A DNA stretch of 64,000 nt from Thalassia testudinum (GCA_037157565.1 JAZHRO010000012.1:61309501-61373500), one strand, 5' to 3'; shown: positions 1 through 11,259, counted from the first letter of the stretch. A program made the numbers and translations. Notes: generated by a model from the letters alone, not told the origin.

Positions 1-541
1 GGTTTCAAGGTTTATTTTAGTTTAAATCTTTTTCAATAATTTATATATGATTATAAATAAGAAAATTATTATATTTAGACCTTGAATTTACATTTTTGAC
101 CATTTTAGATTAACTTATTTAATTAAGTAATGTTACTTAAGTTATTACATACTTAGGTATATATTATACTTAAGCTAGTTAACACATTAATTAGATAAAT
201 TACTGATAATATTTCAAGTCCAATTATTAATTAAATTATTAATAATACTAATTGGATGATAATATAACATTTTTAACCTATTTTAAGGTCATTTACTATT
301 TATCCCTTATTTAATAATTAACCCATATGTTTACATATTTTTAGCTAATTAACTAGGAAGACTAGTTAATTAAGGGTAATTAGAAACCATGATAAGCGTC
401 TCATCAAGAAGCAGCAAGAACAGATCCTACAGCTGTTGAAACAGCAGCTATAGGATCTGGTACTACTGTTGTAGCCTATATCAGACCTTACAAATGAAGA
501 TCAAATGTCCTGAACTAGTTCTAGATGTCCGCAACATCTAT
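1..541. other. AT-rich flank of the Tekay-type insertion; no gene
   Basis: Very AT-rich to about 380, then more balanced. No convincing ORF. A stem-loop lies at about 420-456: AGATCCTA near 420 pairs with TAGGATCT near 449, and AGCTG with CAGCT inside. The plus strand at about 388-455 reads as a short Lys/Gln/Leu-rich stretch (KRLIKKQQEQILQLLKQQL then stop), a possible coiled-coil exon remnant, but nothing else supports coding. Positions 537-541 (TCTAT) are the left target duplication of the next element. Before that insertion this DNA was continuous with 10967 onward, so it may be part of the LTR found there. Confidence 0.5.
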
Positions 542-2320
542 TGTGACGACCCGATTCCCGAGTCCCTACGAGACGCGAGAACCGGACCGACTCGACTAAT
601 CCCAAGACCCAGTCGTCCAACGAGGAAGTAACCAAAAGACAGTAAAATAAACCACATTCAGCATGAATATAACTAACAGTAAGAAAGTACAGCAGTAAGG
701 AAAGAAACTACTACAGTAGGTACCACCACAACAGTAAAGCAACATTTATCATATAACAAAAACTGCAGGTAAAGAAGGTACAGCGGAAACAAAACTACTC
801 ACTAGAACAGAAACAAAAAGAAGGTACAAAGCTGTAGTAACTCTACTGGACCCTACTCGGCCCAGCGTCCTCTGCAGCCGCCGACCCTGGCTGCTCAACA
901 CCTGGTCCTGAAAAAGGTAACGAGTGTAACACGTCAGCAAAACGCTGAGTAGAGTGGCAAACTAACTAAAGGCAACAGTAGAGTGTACAGTAGCTGTTAT
1001 GTTCTATTACTTCCTTTATTTACATCTTTCAATTTTTCTCACTATTTCATTTACTTCTCAGATCCTTTACTTGATCTCGAATGTCCTCGTGGGACGATCT
1101 TGATTGCAGTCTTTTCCAACAGTAGAAGTAGCACGTGGTGCTCTCCTGGCCGGGAGAGTCCCCCGTGGTGATCCTACCCTCAGTCAACCACCCCAAGGTC
1201 ACTGACAGACGTAACGGTGACTACGGCACGCGCGATAAACGCACAGGTAGCTAGCCCGTACTGGCACGCGGTCAGTCGTTTCCGTTAACGGGTGCGCCCA
1301 AAGCACAGCACGGAACCAGGGCAGAGCCCTCTCAGTAACAGGGGTCCAACCCCTCCACAGTAACCAAACCGGGGCCTTGCCCCTCCACAGTCCGCGCACC
1401 CTCGCCTGACTACCCTGGTTTGCCCTAGTGGGCCTAACAAGTCGGTGAAGGAGGCTAGCAGAACCCCGGGGCCCGTGGGGTCGCTAGTACTCTCCTAACA
1501 CTACTAGCTCTCCTCGGTACTACGTACACGAGGGCCAACAAGTCGGTACAGAGCGGCCAAGCCTAACCCCGGGTCCCTGGGGCGGCTGGCCCCACTCTGC
1601 ACTAAAACAGGTACAGGTACTTCCCTTGGTACTGCGTACCCAAGAGACAGTACAAACTACATCTCAGTTCCATTCCTTTTCTTTCCAGGAGTTCCACTCC
1701 TAATTCCCCGTAGGGTTCCAGCTCTTTATCTCAGAACATCATATGTCTCACTTTCCAGATTCTCGTTCTCACATTCCATGATCTCAACATGATTCTTTAT
1801 GCATAACAGGCAGCTGTTAATTAATTTTACAGGCAGCTTTATATATTCCTTTCCATTTTTCCAAGACTGCAGTAATGTACATTTCACTAGTTTTTCCATC
1901 CTAGGATTCATGCCATATCCTAGGATCTATCATACAATCTAGTTTTCCGGCCCTAGGATTCATGCAACACCTAGGAGCTATCATTCCATATATTTCTCAT
2001 TCCTAGGATTCATGCAATGCCCTAGGTTCTAGTTATGGTTCCATACTTTAACAGATTTTATTAATACTTAAAACCACTCTACCAGGTACGACGGGAGTAA
2101 TGGGGGCGTGGTCGGGAATCCCGCGCGCCTCCGCGACTCTCAAGACTGCAACCGAACGAGGTCCTATCACAAGGATCAAACACAAGGAGTGTCTCAAAAC
2201 AGTGTATAGCTACTGTAGGCGGGTAGAGGAATAAATTCTGAAACGAACGCAACTCGAATCGCGGAAAACGGAGCCCAAACGGGCCCTAAACGGGTCGAGA
2301 AAGACAATACTGTGCAAAAT

Positions 2321-2662
2321 CAGACGTCTGGAACTCCTTCCAGACGTCTTAAACGGTGGATCAGAGAATTACCTGTTCGGCTTGGTTCCCCGGACGTCCA
2401 GAAGTCTGTGGGGACGTCTCTCCTAGATCCCAGACGTCTGATGGTCACTACGGACGTCTGGAGGTCACTCCCGCCATCTGGTACAACTTCCAGACGTCTG
2501 ATTCGCAAAGGATGACGAGTCAGAACACCTGCGCACAGCCAACTCCCCTCCCTCAGTACGGTCAGTCGACAAAAGAAGAAGAAAGCGGAAACTCACCTTT
2601 CAGACGTCTGTATGATCTCACAGACGTCGACCTTGCCGTCTGGATATCCGTCCAGACGTCTG
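2321..2662. repeat. CAGACGTCTG palindrome cluster 2, 3' LTR
   Basis: About nine GACGTC-core sites lie in 340 bp, five of them the perfect decamer CAGACGTCTG (for example 2321-2330 and 2653-2662). The GACGTC core is the plant C-box, an ACGT-type site bound by bZIP factors; binding here is inference. In element orientation this cluster lies downstream of the likely TATA box. Confidence 0.85.
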
Positions 2663-3112
2663 ATTCTGGAAATTTTTCCAGAATCAGAACCTTGCTCGGC
2701 CCCCGCTCGCGACGCCGCCCGCGTCGCACCTCGCGCGTCCGCTGCTCCGCCCGCAGCAGGTCCCTCTCCGCGACGCTCTGCGCCCCCTGCGCCCTCCGCC
2801 GGCCGGCCAAGCCGCTCCCGGCGAGCTCGCCCTCACGGCAGAGCCCCACCCTCGCACACCGCAGCTCCTCCGCGCCTACTGCGGCTGCCGCTGCCGCTGC
2901 GCCCTCGCGTCCGCTCGCTCTCGCACACAGGCAGGAGAGAAGGAGGAAGATGGTGGAGACGGGAGGGGAGGCGCGCCCCCCCCCTTTTAACGCCGCGCGG
3001 AGAAGAGAGAGAGACGGTCGCAGTCGCCTGCAGCCGCAGAGGAAGATGCAGGATCGCAGGTCTGCGCGCACAGGCGCGCAGACGAATATCCCGTGCGAGC
3101 ATAACTGTTCGC

Positions 3113-3219
3113 CAGACGTCTGTAAACTATCCCGGACGTCTTGTCAGACGTCTGGATGTGATCCCAGACGTCTTTACAGACGTCTGGGCCACCTCCCAGA
3201 CGTCTTAAAAGACGTCTGG
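3113..3219. repeat. CAGACGTCTG palindrome cluster 1 (U3), 3' LTR
   Basis: Seven GACGTC cores in about 107 bp, three of them perfect decamers, at the upstream end of U3 in element orientation and within 130 bp of the LTR tip. The regular placement upstream of the presumed promoter suggests an enhancer array, which is not proven by sequence. Confidence 0.85.
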
Positions 3220-3236
3220 GGCACGCGCTCGTTACA

Positions 3237-3322
3237 ATATAACAAACTCAAAGGAAGTTTCGTCCCCGAAACTTGCGCCAACAAGGGTGCGGGAAAAAGA
3301 TGTCCAAATAACCATAACAAAC
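3237..3322 (-). other. pol 3' untranslated stretch; polypurine tract not found
   Basis: Between the pol stop codon and the 3' LTR. The element strand carries a TTTCGGGGACGAAA-like block of the kind common before the polypurine tract in Tekay elements, but the purine run expected next to the LTR is replaced by the T-rich CTTTGAGTTTGTTATAT. A 15-bp sequence (plus strand ATAACAAACTCAAAG) occurs at 3238-3252 and again at 3314-3328, where it overlaps the pol stop codon. The duplication may have displaced the tract. Confidence 0.55.
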
Positions 3323-6300
3323 TCAAAGAGGACCGAAGCCGGTTCGAAAAGACGTACCCGCGAAAAGCTCTGGGTACCGCTCCCGCATTGCCGCCTCAGG
3401 CTCCCAGGTAGCCTCCTCGTACCGCTGGCTCCTCCACAAAACCTTTACCAGGGGTACTTGCTTTCGTCTCATCCTGCGGACGGCTCGGTCTAGGATCTGC
3501 ACTGGCCGCTCGGGGTAGGTCAGGTCGTCGCTCACCTCGACGCTCTCGTGACTCAGTACGTGGCTGGGATCGGCTACGTACTTCCTGAGGTTGGACACGT
3601 GGAACACGTCGTGCACACCAGAAAGCTGCGGGGGAAGGGCAAGTCTGTAAGCAACGGGTCCAACCCGCTCCAGGACCTCGAAGGGCCCCACGAACCTCGG
3701 CGCGAGCTTCCCTCTCACCCCAAACCGCTGTAAGCCCTTCATGGGCGAAACACGAAGAAAGACGTGGTCCCCGACCTCGAACTGCACCTCTCTGCGTCTG
3801 CGATCTGCGTAGCTCTTCTGTCTGCTCCTGACAGTGCGGAGTCGTCTGTGGATCTGCTCAACTACCTCCTGACTCTGCCGGATCAACCTGGGGCCAACCT
3901 CCCACTTGGTCCCCACCTCAACCCAACTCAAGGGTGCCGTGCATTTCCGTCCGTACAGAGCCTCGTAGGGAGCCATGCCGATGCTCGAGTGATAACTGTT
4001 GTTGTATGCAAACTCTGCCAGGGGTAGGTGCTCCTCCCAAGAGCCCCTCCAGTCTAGTACACAGGCACGCAAAAGATCCTCAAGTGTCTGTATCGTGCGT
4101 TCCGACTGTCCGTCCGTCTGGGGGTGGTAAGCCGTGCTAAACCTCAACCTCGTCCCCAAAGCCTGCTGAAACTCAGCCCAAAACTGGGACGTAAAGCGGG
4201 TATCCCGGTCGGATACGATCTCCCGCGGAACTCCGTGTAGTCGCACCACATCACGGATATACCTCTCTGCCAACTGTGCTGGTCCCAAAGTGACTCGGAT
4301 CGGCAAGAATCGTGCCGTCTTCGTCAATCTATCCACTATTACCCAGACCGCGTCGTGTCCTCGCTGGGTAACAGGTAAGCCCACCACCAAGTCCATGGTG
4401 ATGCTCTCCCACTTCCACTCTGGCACTGGAAGCGGCTGAAGTGGCCCTGCAGGCCTCTGATGCTCGGCTTTCACCTGCTGGCACACTAAGCACTGCTGCA
4501 CGAACTCACCCACATCCCGCTTCATCCCTCTCCACCAGAACTCGCGTCTCAAGTCATGGTACATTTTCGTGTTTCCGGGATGTATGGTGAATCTGGAACC
4601 GTGTGCCTCAGTCAGGAGCTCTCTCAACAGCTCCTCGTCTCTGGGGACGCACAGCCGTCCCCTCAAGCGTAACACCTGGTCTGTGAAAGAGAAGTCCCCT
4701 GGGTCCCCTGACAGTACTCTGTCGCGCAAAGACTGCAAGTACGGATCGGCCATCTGTCCCATGATGATGTGGTCTATCAACTCTGGTCTGGTCTGCCGTG
4801 TCACCGTCACTGCCCCACAGTACCCTCGTAACTCTAGAGGTCGCCAACTGCCCACCTCCTCCAAAAGGCTCCAACTCTGTAACTGTAGACTGGCCAAGCG
4901 TGCGGGCGCCTTACGGCTCAAGGCGTCAGCCACCACATTGGCCTTTCCCGGGTGGTAGGAGATGCTGCAGTCGTAGTCCTTCAGGAGCTCCAACCAACGT
5001 CTCTGTCTCATGTTGAGCTCCTTCTGGTCAAAAAGATATCTGAGGCTCTTGTGATCTGTAAAAATCTCGAAGGTCTCACCGTACAAGTAATGCCTCCATG
5101 TCTTCAGCGCGAAGACAACAGCTGCCAACTCTAGGTCGTGGGTAGGGTAGGTATGCTCATGGGGCTTCAGTTGCCGCGAAGCGTAAGCGACCACGTGACC
5201 CCTCTGCATGAGCACACCTCCTAACCCCTGCAAGGAAGCGTCCGTGTACACGACGAACCCGCCACTACTGTCAGGAATGGTGAGCACGGGAGCCGAGGTC
5301 AACCTCTCCTTCAGCTCCAGAAAACACGCCTCACAGGCGTCTGTCCAAGTGAAAGGCACATCCTTCCGAGTCAACTGTGTCATAGGTTGTGCAATCTGCG
5401 AAAACCCTCTGATGAACCGTCTGTAGTAACCTGCCAGTCCCAGGAAACTGCGAATCTCAGTGACTGAACGCGGTCTCTCCCACCTGAGCACTGCCTCGAC
5501 CTTGGCGGGATCCACCGCCAGGCCGTCTCCAGAGATCACATGACCCAAAAAGGTCACCTCCCTCAACCAGAACTCGCACTTGCTGTATTTGGCGTACAGC
5601 CTGCGTCGTCTCAGAGTGTCCAGAACCATCCGCAAGTGCTGTCCGTGCTGCGTCCGATCTCTAGAATAGATGAGTACATCATCTATGAAAACCACCACAA
5701 ACTGGTCCAAGTACGGTCTGAACACCCGGTTCATCAGGTCCATGAAAGCAGCGGGGGCATTGGTCAGCCCAAACGGCATGACCAAAAACTCGTAGTGTCC
5801 GTAGCGGGTGCGGAAAGCTGTCTTGGAGACGTCGGTCTCCCTGATCCTCAACTGGTGGTATCCAGACCTCAAGTCGATCTTGGAAAACACCGTGGCACCC
5901 CGCAACTGGTCAAACAAATCGTCAATCCTCGGCAGCGGATATCTGTTCTTGATGGTGACCCTATTCAGCTGTCGGTAGTCCACACAAAGGCGTAGGGTCC
6001 CATCCTTCTTCTTCACAAACAGTATCGGGGCTCCCCAGGGAGACGCACTGGGCCTCACGAAACCCTTCTCCAAAAGGTCCTGCAACTGAGACTTGAGCTC
6101 TCGCAGCTCAAGCGGTGCCATCCTGTATGGCGCGGTGGAGATGGGGTTGGTCCCTGGTACTAGTGAGATCTCAAACTCGATCTCACGCTCGGGCGGTAGT
6201 CTTGGTAACTCGTCTGGAAACACGTCGGGGTACTCTCTGACCACCGGGATGCTCTGGAAGTCTGCCACGGGGCTGTGCTCTGCCGCCACACAAGCTAAGA

Positions 6301-6820
6301 AGCCCTCACACCCCTGGCTCAAAAGTCTCGCCGCCCGAAGTGCCGAAATGCACCTGAAACCTCCATCCACTGGCTGCCCGTGAAACTCGAAGGAAGGCAA
6401 CTCCGGAATGGAGAAGACAATCTTCCTCTCAAAACAGTCTACCAAGGCGTGGTAAGCGGACAGCCAATCCATCCCCAGAATCACTCCAAAGTCCTCCATC
6501 TGTATCATAATCAGGTCAGCTGGCAGGCTGTGTCCCCCGATGCTGACCCCGCAACCCGTGTACACCTCCTCAGCTACAAACAGCTGACCACTCGGACCTC
6601 TGATTACGAACGGGTTCTCTAGCAATGCATAATCCTGGTCCAAACTAACTGCGAAACTGTCTGCGACAAACGAGTGCGTAGCGCCGGAATCGAAAAGCGT
6701 GTAAACGAGTCTGCCAGAAACTGAAACCATACCTGCTACCACGGATCCCGAAGCTCTGGCGTCCCTGTGTGTTAGGGCGTTGATACGCCCCTCAGCTCTA
6801 GGTGCAGACGAAGCAGCCAC
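3323..6820 (-). CDS. Pol polyprotein: protease-RT-RNase H-integrase-chromodomain
   Basis: Open frame of 1165 codons from the first Met; the frame is open back to the TAG at 6940-6938, so Met 6820 is nominal and the protein would normally be part of a gag-pol fusion. Visible domains: aspartic protease with DSG at residues 44-46; reverse transcriptase about 225-430 with FIDD at 379-382 (the YxDD-type site); RNase H about 520-640 with the TDAS aspartate near 527; integrase with H740, H747, C777, C780 zinc binding and D810, D871, E907 as the D,D(35)E triad; GPF/Y-like GPFEVL near 1045; and a chromodomain-like tail about 1102-1152 with LVKVLW and EEATWE. All catalytic residues are present, with no frameshift. 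Chromodomains of this kind direct integration to heterochromatin. TGA stop at 3325-3323. Confidence 0.95.
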   Translation of the reverse strand: MAASSAPRAEGRINALTHRDARASGSVVAGMVSVSGRLVYTLFDSGATHSFVADSFAVSLDQDYALLENPFVIRGPSGQLFVAEEVYTGCGVSIGGHSLPADLIMIQMEDFGVILGMDWLSAYHALVDCFERKIVFSIPELPSFEFHGQPVDGGFRCISALRAARLLSQGCEGFLACVAAEHSPVADFQSIPVVREYPDVFPDELPRLPPEREIEFEISLVPGTNPISTAPYRMAPLELRELKSQLQDLLEKGFVRPSASPWGAPILFVKKKDGTLRLCVDYRQLNRVTIKNRYPLPRIDDLFDQLRGATVFSKIDLRSGYHQLRIRETDVSKTAFRTRYGHYEFLVMPFGLTNAPAAFMDLMNRVFRPYLDQFVVVFIDDVLIYSRDRTQHGQHLRMVLDTLRRRRLYAKYSKCEFWLREVTFLGHVISGDGLAVDPAKVEAVLRWERPRSVTEIRSFLGLAGYYRRFIRGFSQIAQPMTQLTRKDVPFTWTDACEACFLELKERLTSAPVLTIPDSSGGFVVYTDASLQGLGGVLMQRGHVVAYASRQLKPHEHTYPTHDLELAAVVFALKTWRHYLYGETFEIFTDHKSLRYLFDQKELNMRQRRWLELLKDYDCSISYHPGKANVVADALSRKAPARLASLQLQSWSLLEEVGSWRPLELRGYCGAVTVTRQTRPELIDHIIMGQMADPYLQSLRDRVLSGDPGDFSFTDQVLRLRGRLCVPRDEELLRELLTEAHGSRFTIHPGNTKMYHDLRREFWWRGMKRDVGEFVQQCLVCQQVKAEHQRPAGPLQPLPVPEWKWESITMDLVVGLPVTQRGHDAVWVIVDRLTKTARFLPIRVTLGPAQLAERYIRDVVRLHGVPREIVSDRDTRFTSQFWAEFQQALGTRLRFSTAYHPQTDGQSERTIQTLEDLLRACVLDWRGSWEEHLPLAEFAYNNSYHSSIGMAPYEALYGRKCTAPLSWVEVGTKWEVGPRLIRQSQEVVEQIHRRLRTVRSRQKSYADRRRREVQFEVGDHVFLRVSPMKGLQRFGVRGKLAPRFVGPFEVLERVGPVAYRLALPPQLSGVHDVFHVSNLRKYVADPSHVLSHESVEVSDDLTYPERPVQILDRAVRRMRRKQVPLVKVLWRSQRYEEATWEPEAAMRERYPELFAGTSFRTGFGPL

Positions 6821-6937
6821 ACTCTGCGTCGGACGGGTAGGTGCCGGCCGGTACCCTCCTCGCGACTGCGGTCCTCCTCCTCGCGCCTGGAAACCGCGGC
6901 CTCCTGCGCGCCCTCCAGTGCTCTGCGCGGGAAGTAT

Positions 6938-7081
6938 CTACTGACCTCCTACCCTAGATGGGCAGTCCCTCCTGACGTGGCCCGGCTGGCCACACTGGTA
7001 GCAGAGGGGAACCCGACTCCCGCCCTCAGTGAGTCCCTGCTGTCGGCTAGGCGGGGGTCCGGTGCTGGCGACTGGCCCCTA
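6938..7081 (-). pseudogene. Gag nucleocapsid zinc knuckle between two in-frame TAG codons
   Basis: The gag and pol frames are the same frame (start coordinates agree modulo 3). They are separated by TAG at 7081-7079 and TAG at 6940-6938. The 46 codons between them encode a CCHC zinc knuckle, CYQCGQPGHVRRDC, at about 7003-6962. Zinc knuckles bind and package the element RNA, so the two stops split Gag from its nucleocapsid and from Pol. Either each TAG is a C-to-T change in CAG (a CHG methylation context) or translation reads through. Neither stop is followed by the CARYYA context of classic plant-virus readthrough. Confidence 0.85.
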
Positions 7082-8146
7082 TCGAGGGCCCCCAAAGGCC
7101 ACTGATGGCCCTGCAGAGCGTGACGGATCTCCTGCGGACGCCACGTGTCTCCGCTCTCGCCGGCCCTGTGAGAAGTCTGGCTGAAAGGGCCTCTTCCGCC
7201 CGCCGTCGGTCTCTCGCGCGGACGGGTTGGTCTCCTCGTAAGTCATGGCTGCCTCTACCACCCTCGAAAATGTCGGCAGCTTCAGGGGTTTGACATACCC
7301 CCGGATCGCAGGCCGGAGCCCCTCGGTGAACCTCCAAAGGCGCTCCTCCTCAGTGGCTACCGCTGTCGCTGCAAAGCGGGACAGCTCCAAGAAACGCGTG
7401 CGGTACGCGCTCACGGTCATCGTCCCTTGGCGGAGAGTGTGGAACTCCCGCCTCCTCTGGTCCTGCCACGTCTGGGGAAAGTACTGCTCGCAGAAGAGGG
7501 TGACGAACTGGTCCCACGTCGGCTCGTCCCTCTCCTGTCCCCGGACCGCCCTCCACCACCGGTGTGCCGCACTCTCCAGCTGGTACGTGGCAAAGGCCAC
7601 GCGGCACTCCACCGGGGGGCGAAGGGTGTCGAAGATCTTCTCCAGCTGCTCAAGCCAGTCCTCTGCCTCGGTCGGGTCCTCATCCCCCTTGAAGGAGGGG
7701 GGCTTCAGCTTCCGGAACTGTCCGAAAAGCTCGAAGTGGTGCTGTAGGGGAGGTGCTGGTGCACCTCCAGGCGAAGGTGCCTCGTGTACAGAAGTGTCGG
7801 AGGAAGGTGGGGGCGGCAGGGGCCCATCCCCTCCCTCGTGTCCGACGCCGCGTCCGTCGCGTGGTCCCACAGAGGACTCCCCCTCTGCAACCCCAGGAGG
7901 AGGTGCTCGGGGCGGTGGGTGGAGCTCCTCTCGTACAATATCCCGTATCAGTCTGGCGAGGTCCTGGGCCTGGATGCCAGGGAGTGGTGGCTGGTCCACC
8001 GAGACGTCCACGAGAGCACGTCCACCTCGCCGACCTCGCCCTCGGCCGCGCCCGCGGCCAGTCTCGCCAGTCCCACGACGAGGCATCTCCTGCAAGGAGA
8101 CGCGAAACAAAACGGAAACGTCAAAACAGACGGTACCTAACAACAC
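7079..8146 (-). CDS. Gag capsid region, truncated by TAG
   Basis: 355 codons. The first Met is at 8146, but Met 21 (8086), followed by an Arg/Gly-rich tract, is an equally plausible start about 180 nt after the primer site. Residues about 150-265 match the plant Retrotrans_gag domain: a KPPSFKGDEDP block, then W-rich helices (EDWLEQLEKIF, AHRWWRAV, WDQFVTLFCEQYFP). The N-terminal 130 residues are Gly/Pro/Arg-rich and look disordered. Gag forms the virus-like particle in the cytoplasm. The protein ends at TAG 7081-7079 just before the zinc knuckle, so this copy would make a capsid without nucleocapsid unless the stop is read through. The 341-codon ORF on the opposite strand is a shadow. Confidence 0.9.
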   Translation of the reverse strand: MLLGTVCFDVSVLFRVSLQEMPRRGTGETGRGRGRGRGRRGGRALVDVSVDQPPLPGIQAQDLARLIRDIVREELHPPPRAPPPGVAEGESSVGPRDGRGVGHEGGDGPLPPPPSSDTSVHEAPSPGGAPAPPLQHHFELFGQFRKLKPPSFKGDEDPTEAEDWLEQLEKIFDTLRPPVECRVAFATYQLESAAHRWWRAVRGQERDEPTWDQFVTLFCEQYFPQTWQDQRRREFHTLRQGTMTVSAYRTRFLELSRFAATAVATEEERLWRFTEGLRPAIRGYVKPLKLPTFSRVVEAAMTYEETNPSARETDGGRKRPFQPDFSQGRRERRHVASAGDPSRSAGPSVAFGGPR

Positions 8147-8250
8147 TTCTAAGAGCTCATGTCAAGAGATATGTTGTGGTGGCTACTCTAGCTATAAACA
8201 TGTGAATTGGTTATTTTCCAGTCAGTTGATTCACTTCTCGGGACGACCTT

Positions 8251-8262
8251 GCTCTGATACCA
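8251..8262 (-). promoter_or_regulatory. Primer-binding site, tRNA-iMet
   Basis: The minus strand reads TGGTATCAGAGC three bases inside the 5' LTR, the exact complement of the 3' end of plant initiator-Met tRNA. This fixes element orientation and marks 8266-10961 as the 5' LTR. Confidence 0.95.
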
Positions 8263-8265
8263 TCT

Positions 8266-10961
8266 TGTGACGACCCGATTCCCGAGTCCCTACGAGACGC
8301 GAGAACCGGACCGACTCGACTAATCCCAAGACCCAGTCGTCCAACGAGGAAGTAACCAAAAGACAGTAAAATAAACCACATTCAGCATGAATATAACTAA
8401 CAGTAAGAAAGTACAGCAGTAAGGAAAGAAACTACTACAGTAGGTACCACCACAACAGTAAAGCAACATTTATCATATAACAAAAACTGCAGGTAAAGAA
8501 GGTACAGCGGAAACAAAACTACTCACTAGAACAGAAACAAAAAGAAGGTACAAAGCTGTAGTAACTCTACTGGACCCTACTCGGCCCAGCGTCCTCTGCA
8601 GCCGCCGACCCTGGCTGCTCAACACCTGGTCCTGAAAAAGGTAACGAGTGTAACACGTCAGCAAAACGCTGAGTAGAGTGGCAAACTAACTAAAGGCAAC
8701 AGTAGAGTGTACAGTAGCTGTTATGTTCTATTACTTCCTTTATTTACATCTTTCAATTTTTCTCACTATTTCATTTACTTCTCAGATCCTTTACTTGATC
8801 TCGAATGTCCTCGTGGGACGATCTTGATTGCAGTCTTTTCCAACAGTAGAAGTAGCACGTGGTGCTCTCCTGGCCGGGAGAGTCCCCCGTGGTGATCCTA
8901 CCCTCAGTCAACCACCCCAAGGTCACTGACAGACGTAACGGTGACTACGGCACGCGCGATAAACGCACAGGTAGCTAGCCCGTACTGGCACGCGGTCAGT
9001 CGTTTCCGTTAACGGGTGCGCCCAAAGCACAGCACGGAACCAGGGCAGAGCCCTCTCAGTAACAGGGGTCCAACCCCTCCACAGTAACCAAACCGGGGCC
9101 TTGCCCCTCCACAGTCCGCGCACCCTCGCCTGACTACCCTGGTTTGCCCTAGTGGGCCTAACAAGTCGGTGAAGGAGGCTAGCAGAACCCCGGGGCCCGT
9201 GGGGTAGCTAGTACTCTCCTAACACTACTAGCTCTCCTCGGTACTACGTACACGAGGGCCAACAAGTCGGTACAGAGCGGCCAAGCCTAACCCCGGGTCC
9301 CTGGGGCGGCTGGCCCCACTCTGCACTAAAACAGGTACAGGTACTTCCCTTGGTACTGCGTACCCAAGAGACAGTACAAACTACATCTCAGTTCCATTCC
9401 TTTTCTTTCCAGGAGTTCCACTCCTAATTCCCCGTAGGGTTCCAGCTCTTTATCTCAGAACATCATATGTCTCACTTTCCAGATTCTCGTTCTCACATTC
9501 CATGATCTCAACATGATTCTTTATGCATAACAGGCAGCTGTTAATTAATTTTACAGGCAGCTTTATATATTCCTTTCCATTTTTCCAAGACTGCAGTAAT
9601 GTACATTTCACTAGTTTTTCCATCCTAGGATTCATGCCATATCCTAGGATCTATCATACAATCTAGTTTTCCGGCCCTAGGATTCATGCAACACCTAGGA
9701 GCTATCATTCCATATATTTCTCATTCCTAGGATTCATGCAATGCCCTAGGTTCTAGTTATGGTTCCATACTTTAACAGATTTTATTAATACTTAAAACCA
9801 CTCTACCAGGTACGACGGGAGTAATGGGGGCGTGGTCGGGAATCCCGCGCGCCTCCGCGACTCTCAAGACTGCAACTGAACGAGGTCCTATCACAAGGAT
9901 CAAACACAAGGAGTGTCTCAAAACAGTGTATAGCTACTGTAGGCGGGTAGAGGAATAAATTCTGAAACGAACGCAACTCGAATCGCGGAAAACGGAGCCC
10001 AAACGGGCCCTAAACAGGTCGAGAAAGACAATACTGTGCAAAATCAGACGTCTAGAACTCCTTCCAGACGTCTTAAACGGTGGATCAGAGAATTACCTGT
10101 TCGGCTTGGTTCCCCGGACGTCCAGAAGTCTGTGGGGACGTCTCTCCTAGATCCCAGACGTCCGATGGTCACTACGGACGTCTGGAGGTCACTCCCGCCA
10201 TCTGGTACAACTTCCAGACGTCTGATTCGCAAAGGATGACGAGTCAGAACACCTGCGCACAGCCAACCCCCCTCCCTCAGTACGGTCAGTCGACAAAAGA
10301 AGAAGAAAGTGGAAACTCACCTTTCAGACGTCTGTATGATCTCACAGACGTCGACCTTGCCGTCTGGATATCCGTCCAGACGTCTGATTCTGGAAATTTT
10401 TCCAGAATCAGAACCTTGCTCGGCCCCCGCTCGCGACGCCGCCCGCATCGCACCTCGCGCGTCCGCTGCTCCGCCCGCAGCAGGTCCCTCTCCGCGACGC
10501 TCTGCGCCCCCTGCGCCCTCCGCCGGCCGGCCAAGCCGCTCCCGGCGAGCTCGCCCTCACGGCAGAGCCCCGCCCTCGCACACCGCAGCTCCTCCGCGCC
10601 TACTGCGGCTGCCGCTGCCGCTGCGCCCTCGCGTCCGCTCGCTCTCGCGCACAGGCAGGAGAGAAGGAGGAAGATGGTGGAGACGGGAGGGGAGGCGCAC
10701 CCCCCCCCCTTTTAACGCCGCGCGGAGAGGAGAGAGAGACGGTCGCAGTCGCCTGCAGCCGCAGAGGAAGATGCAGGATCGCAGGTCTGCGCGCACAGGC
10801 GCGCAGACGAATATCCCGTGCGAGCATAACTGTTCGCCAGACGTCTGTAAACTATCCCGGACGTCTTGTCAGACGTCTGGATGTGATCCCGGACGTCTTT
10901 ACAGACGTCTGGGCCACCTCCCAGACGTCTTAAAAGACGTCTGGGGCACGCGCTCGTTACA
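8266..10961 (-). repeat. 5' LTR of the Tekay-type element (2696 bp)
   Basis: Differs from 542-3236 by about 13 substitutions and one extra C in the C-run near 10700. CAGACGTCTG clusters are at 10838-10944 (upstream) and 10045-10386 (downstream of the likely TATA at about 10707-10712 on the minus strand). A few palindrome copies carry C-to-T or G-to-A changes relative to the other LTR. Confidence 0.95.
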
Positions 10962-11078
10962 TCTATGAATTTTTGTTTCAGACCCACAGCAGGCCTGATT
11001 AGGTTCATAACTCCATCACAAGTTCCAATCCACTCTCTGATCACATACTTGAGTGTTTAGAATCCTTATAAGAGTTTC

Positions 11079-11105
11079 ACCTTCCACTATAGACAATGTG
11101 AAGGT
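11079..11105 (-). repeat. Hairpin 1 with TATAGACA loop (copy A)
   Basis: ACCTTCCAC pairs with GTGAAGGT, one bulged C, loop TATAGACAAT. The first of four similar stem-loops in this LTR. Confidence 0.7.
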
Positions 11106-11232
11106 AAAAATCAAAATAATGATTCAGTTCACTAAAATTCGTTCCAAAAACATCATAATCTTTTTCAAAAGGATTTATCACTTGAAAATCAACGGGGACT
11201 GAGATCCAACAATGCAAAACTCTGATAGAATC

Positions 11233-11259
11233 ATTCTACCCTACTATAGATAGTAGAAT
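11233..11259 (-). repeat. Hairpin 2 with CTATAGA loop (copy A)
   Basis: ATTCTAC plus TA pairs with TAGTAGAAT, with a two-base bulge. The loop CTATAGA is one base off the ATAGAC core. Confidence 0.6.

Larger units (their letters stand above)
542..3236 (-). repeat. 3' LTR of the Tekay-type element (2695 bp)
   Basis: Direct repeat of 8266-10961. On the plus strand it starts TGTGACGACCCG and ends CGTTACA, so in element orientation it runs TGTAACG...TCGTCACA. Position 2700-2990 is GC-rich and a TTAAAA motif on the minus strand (about 2983-2988) may be the TATA box. Two clusters of the palindrome CAGACGTCTG flank it (3113-3219 and 2321-2662). The ORFs inside, up to 351 codons on the plus strand, are opposite-strand, low-complexity Arg/Pro/Ser frames and are not genes. 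Confidence 0.95.
542..10961 (-). mobile_element. Complete Ty3/gypsy chromovirus, Tekay/Del type
   Basis: A full-length LTR retrotransposon of 10,420 bp in minus orientation. The LTRs are 542-3236 and 8266-10961, with TG...CA ends and perfect 5-bp target duplications TCTAT at 537-541 and 10962-10966. The internal part holds gag (8146-7079), a zinc knuckle (about 7003-6959) and pol (to 3323) in the order protease, reverse transcriptase, RNase H, integrase, chromodomain-like tail. That order and tail, with an initiator-Met primer site and long LTRs, fit the Tekay/Del chromoviruses. About 13 substitutions and one C-run indel separate the LTRs (near 0.5%); at the rate often used for grass LTRs (1.3e-8 per site per year) that is roughly 0.2 million years. 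Two in-frame TAG codons and a missing polypurine tract suggest this copy is not autonomous. Confidence 0.95.

Noticed and set aside
2356..3411. 351-codon plus-strand ORF
   Set aside because: Lies almost wholly in the LTR, antisense to the element, with Arg/Ser/Pro low complexity and palindrome-derived repeats; it runs on into antisense pol.
7245..8270. 341-codon plus-strand ORF
   Set aside because: Exact antisense of gag; the gag frame has a real domain and this one does not.
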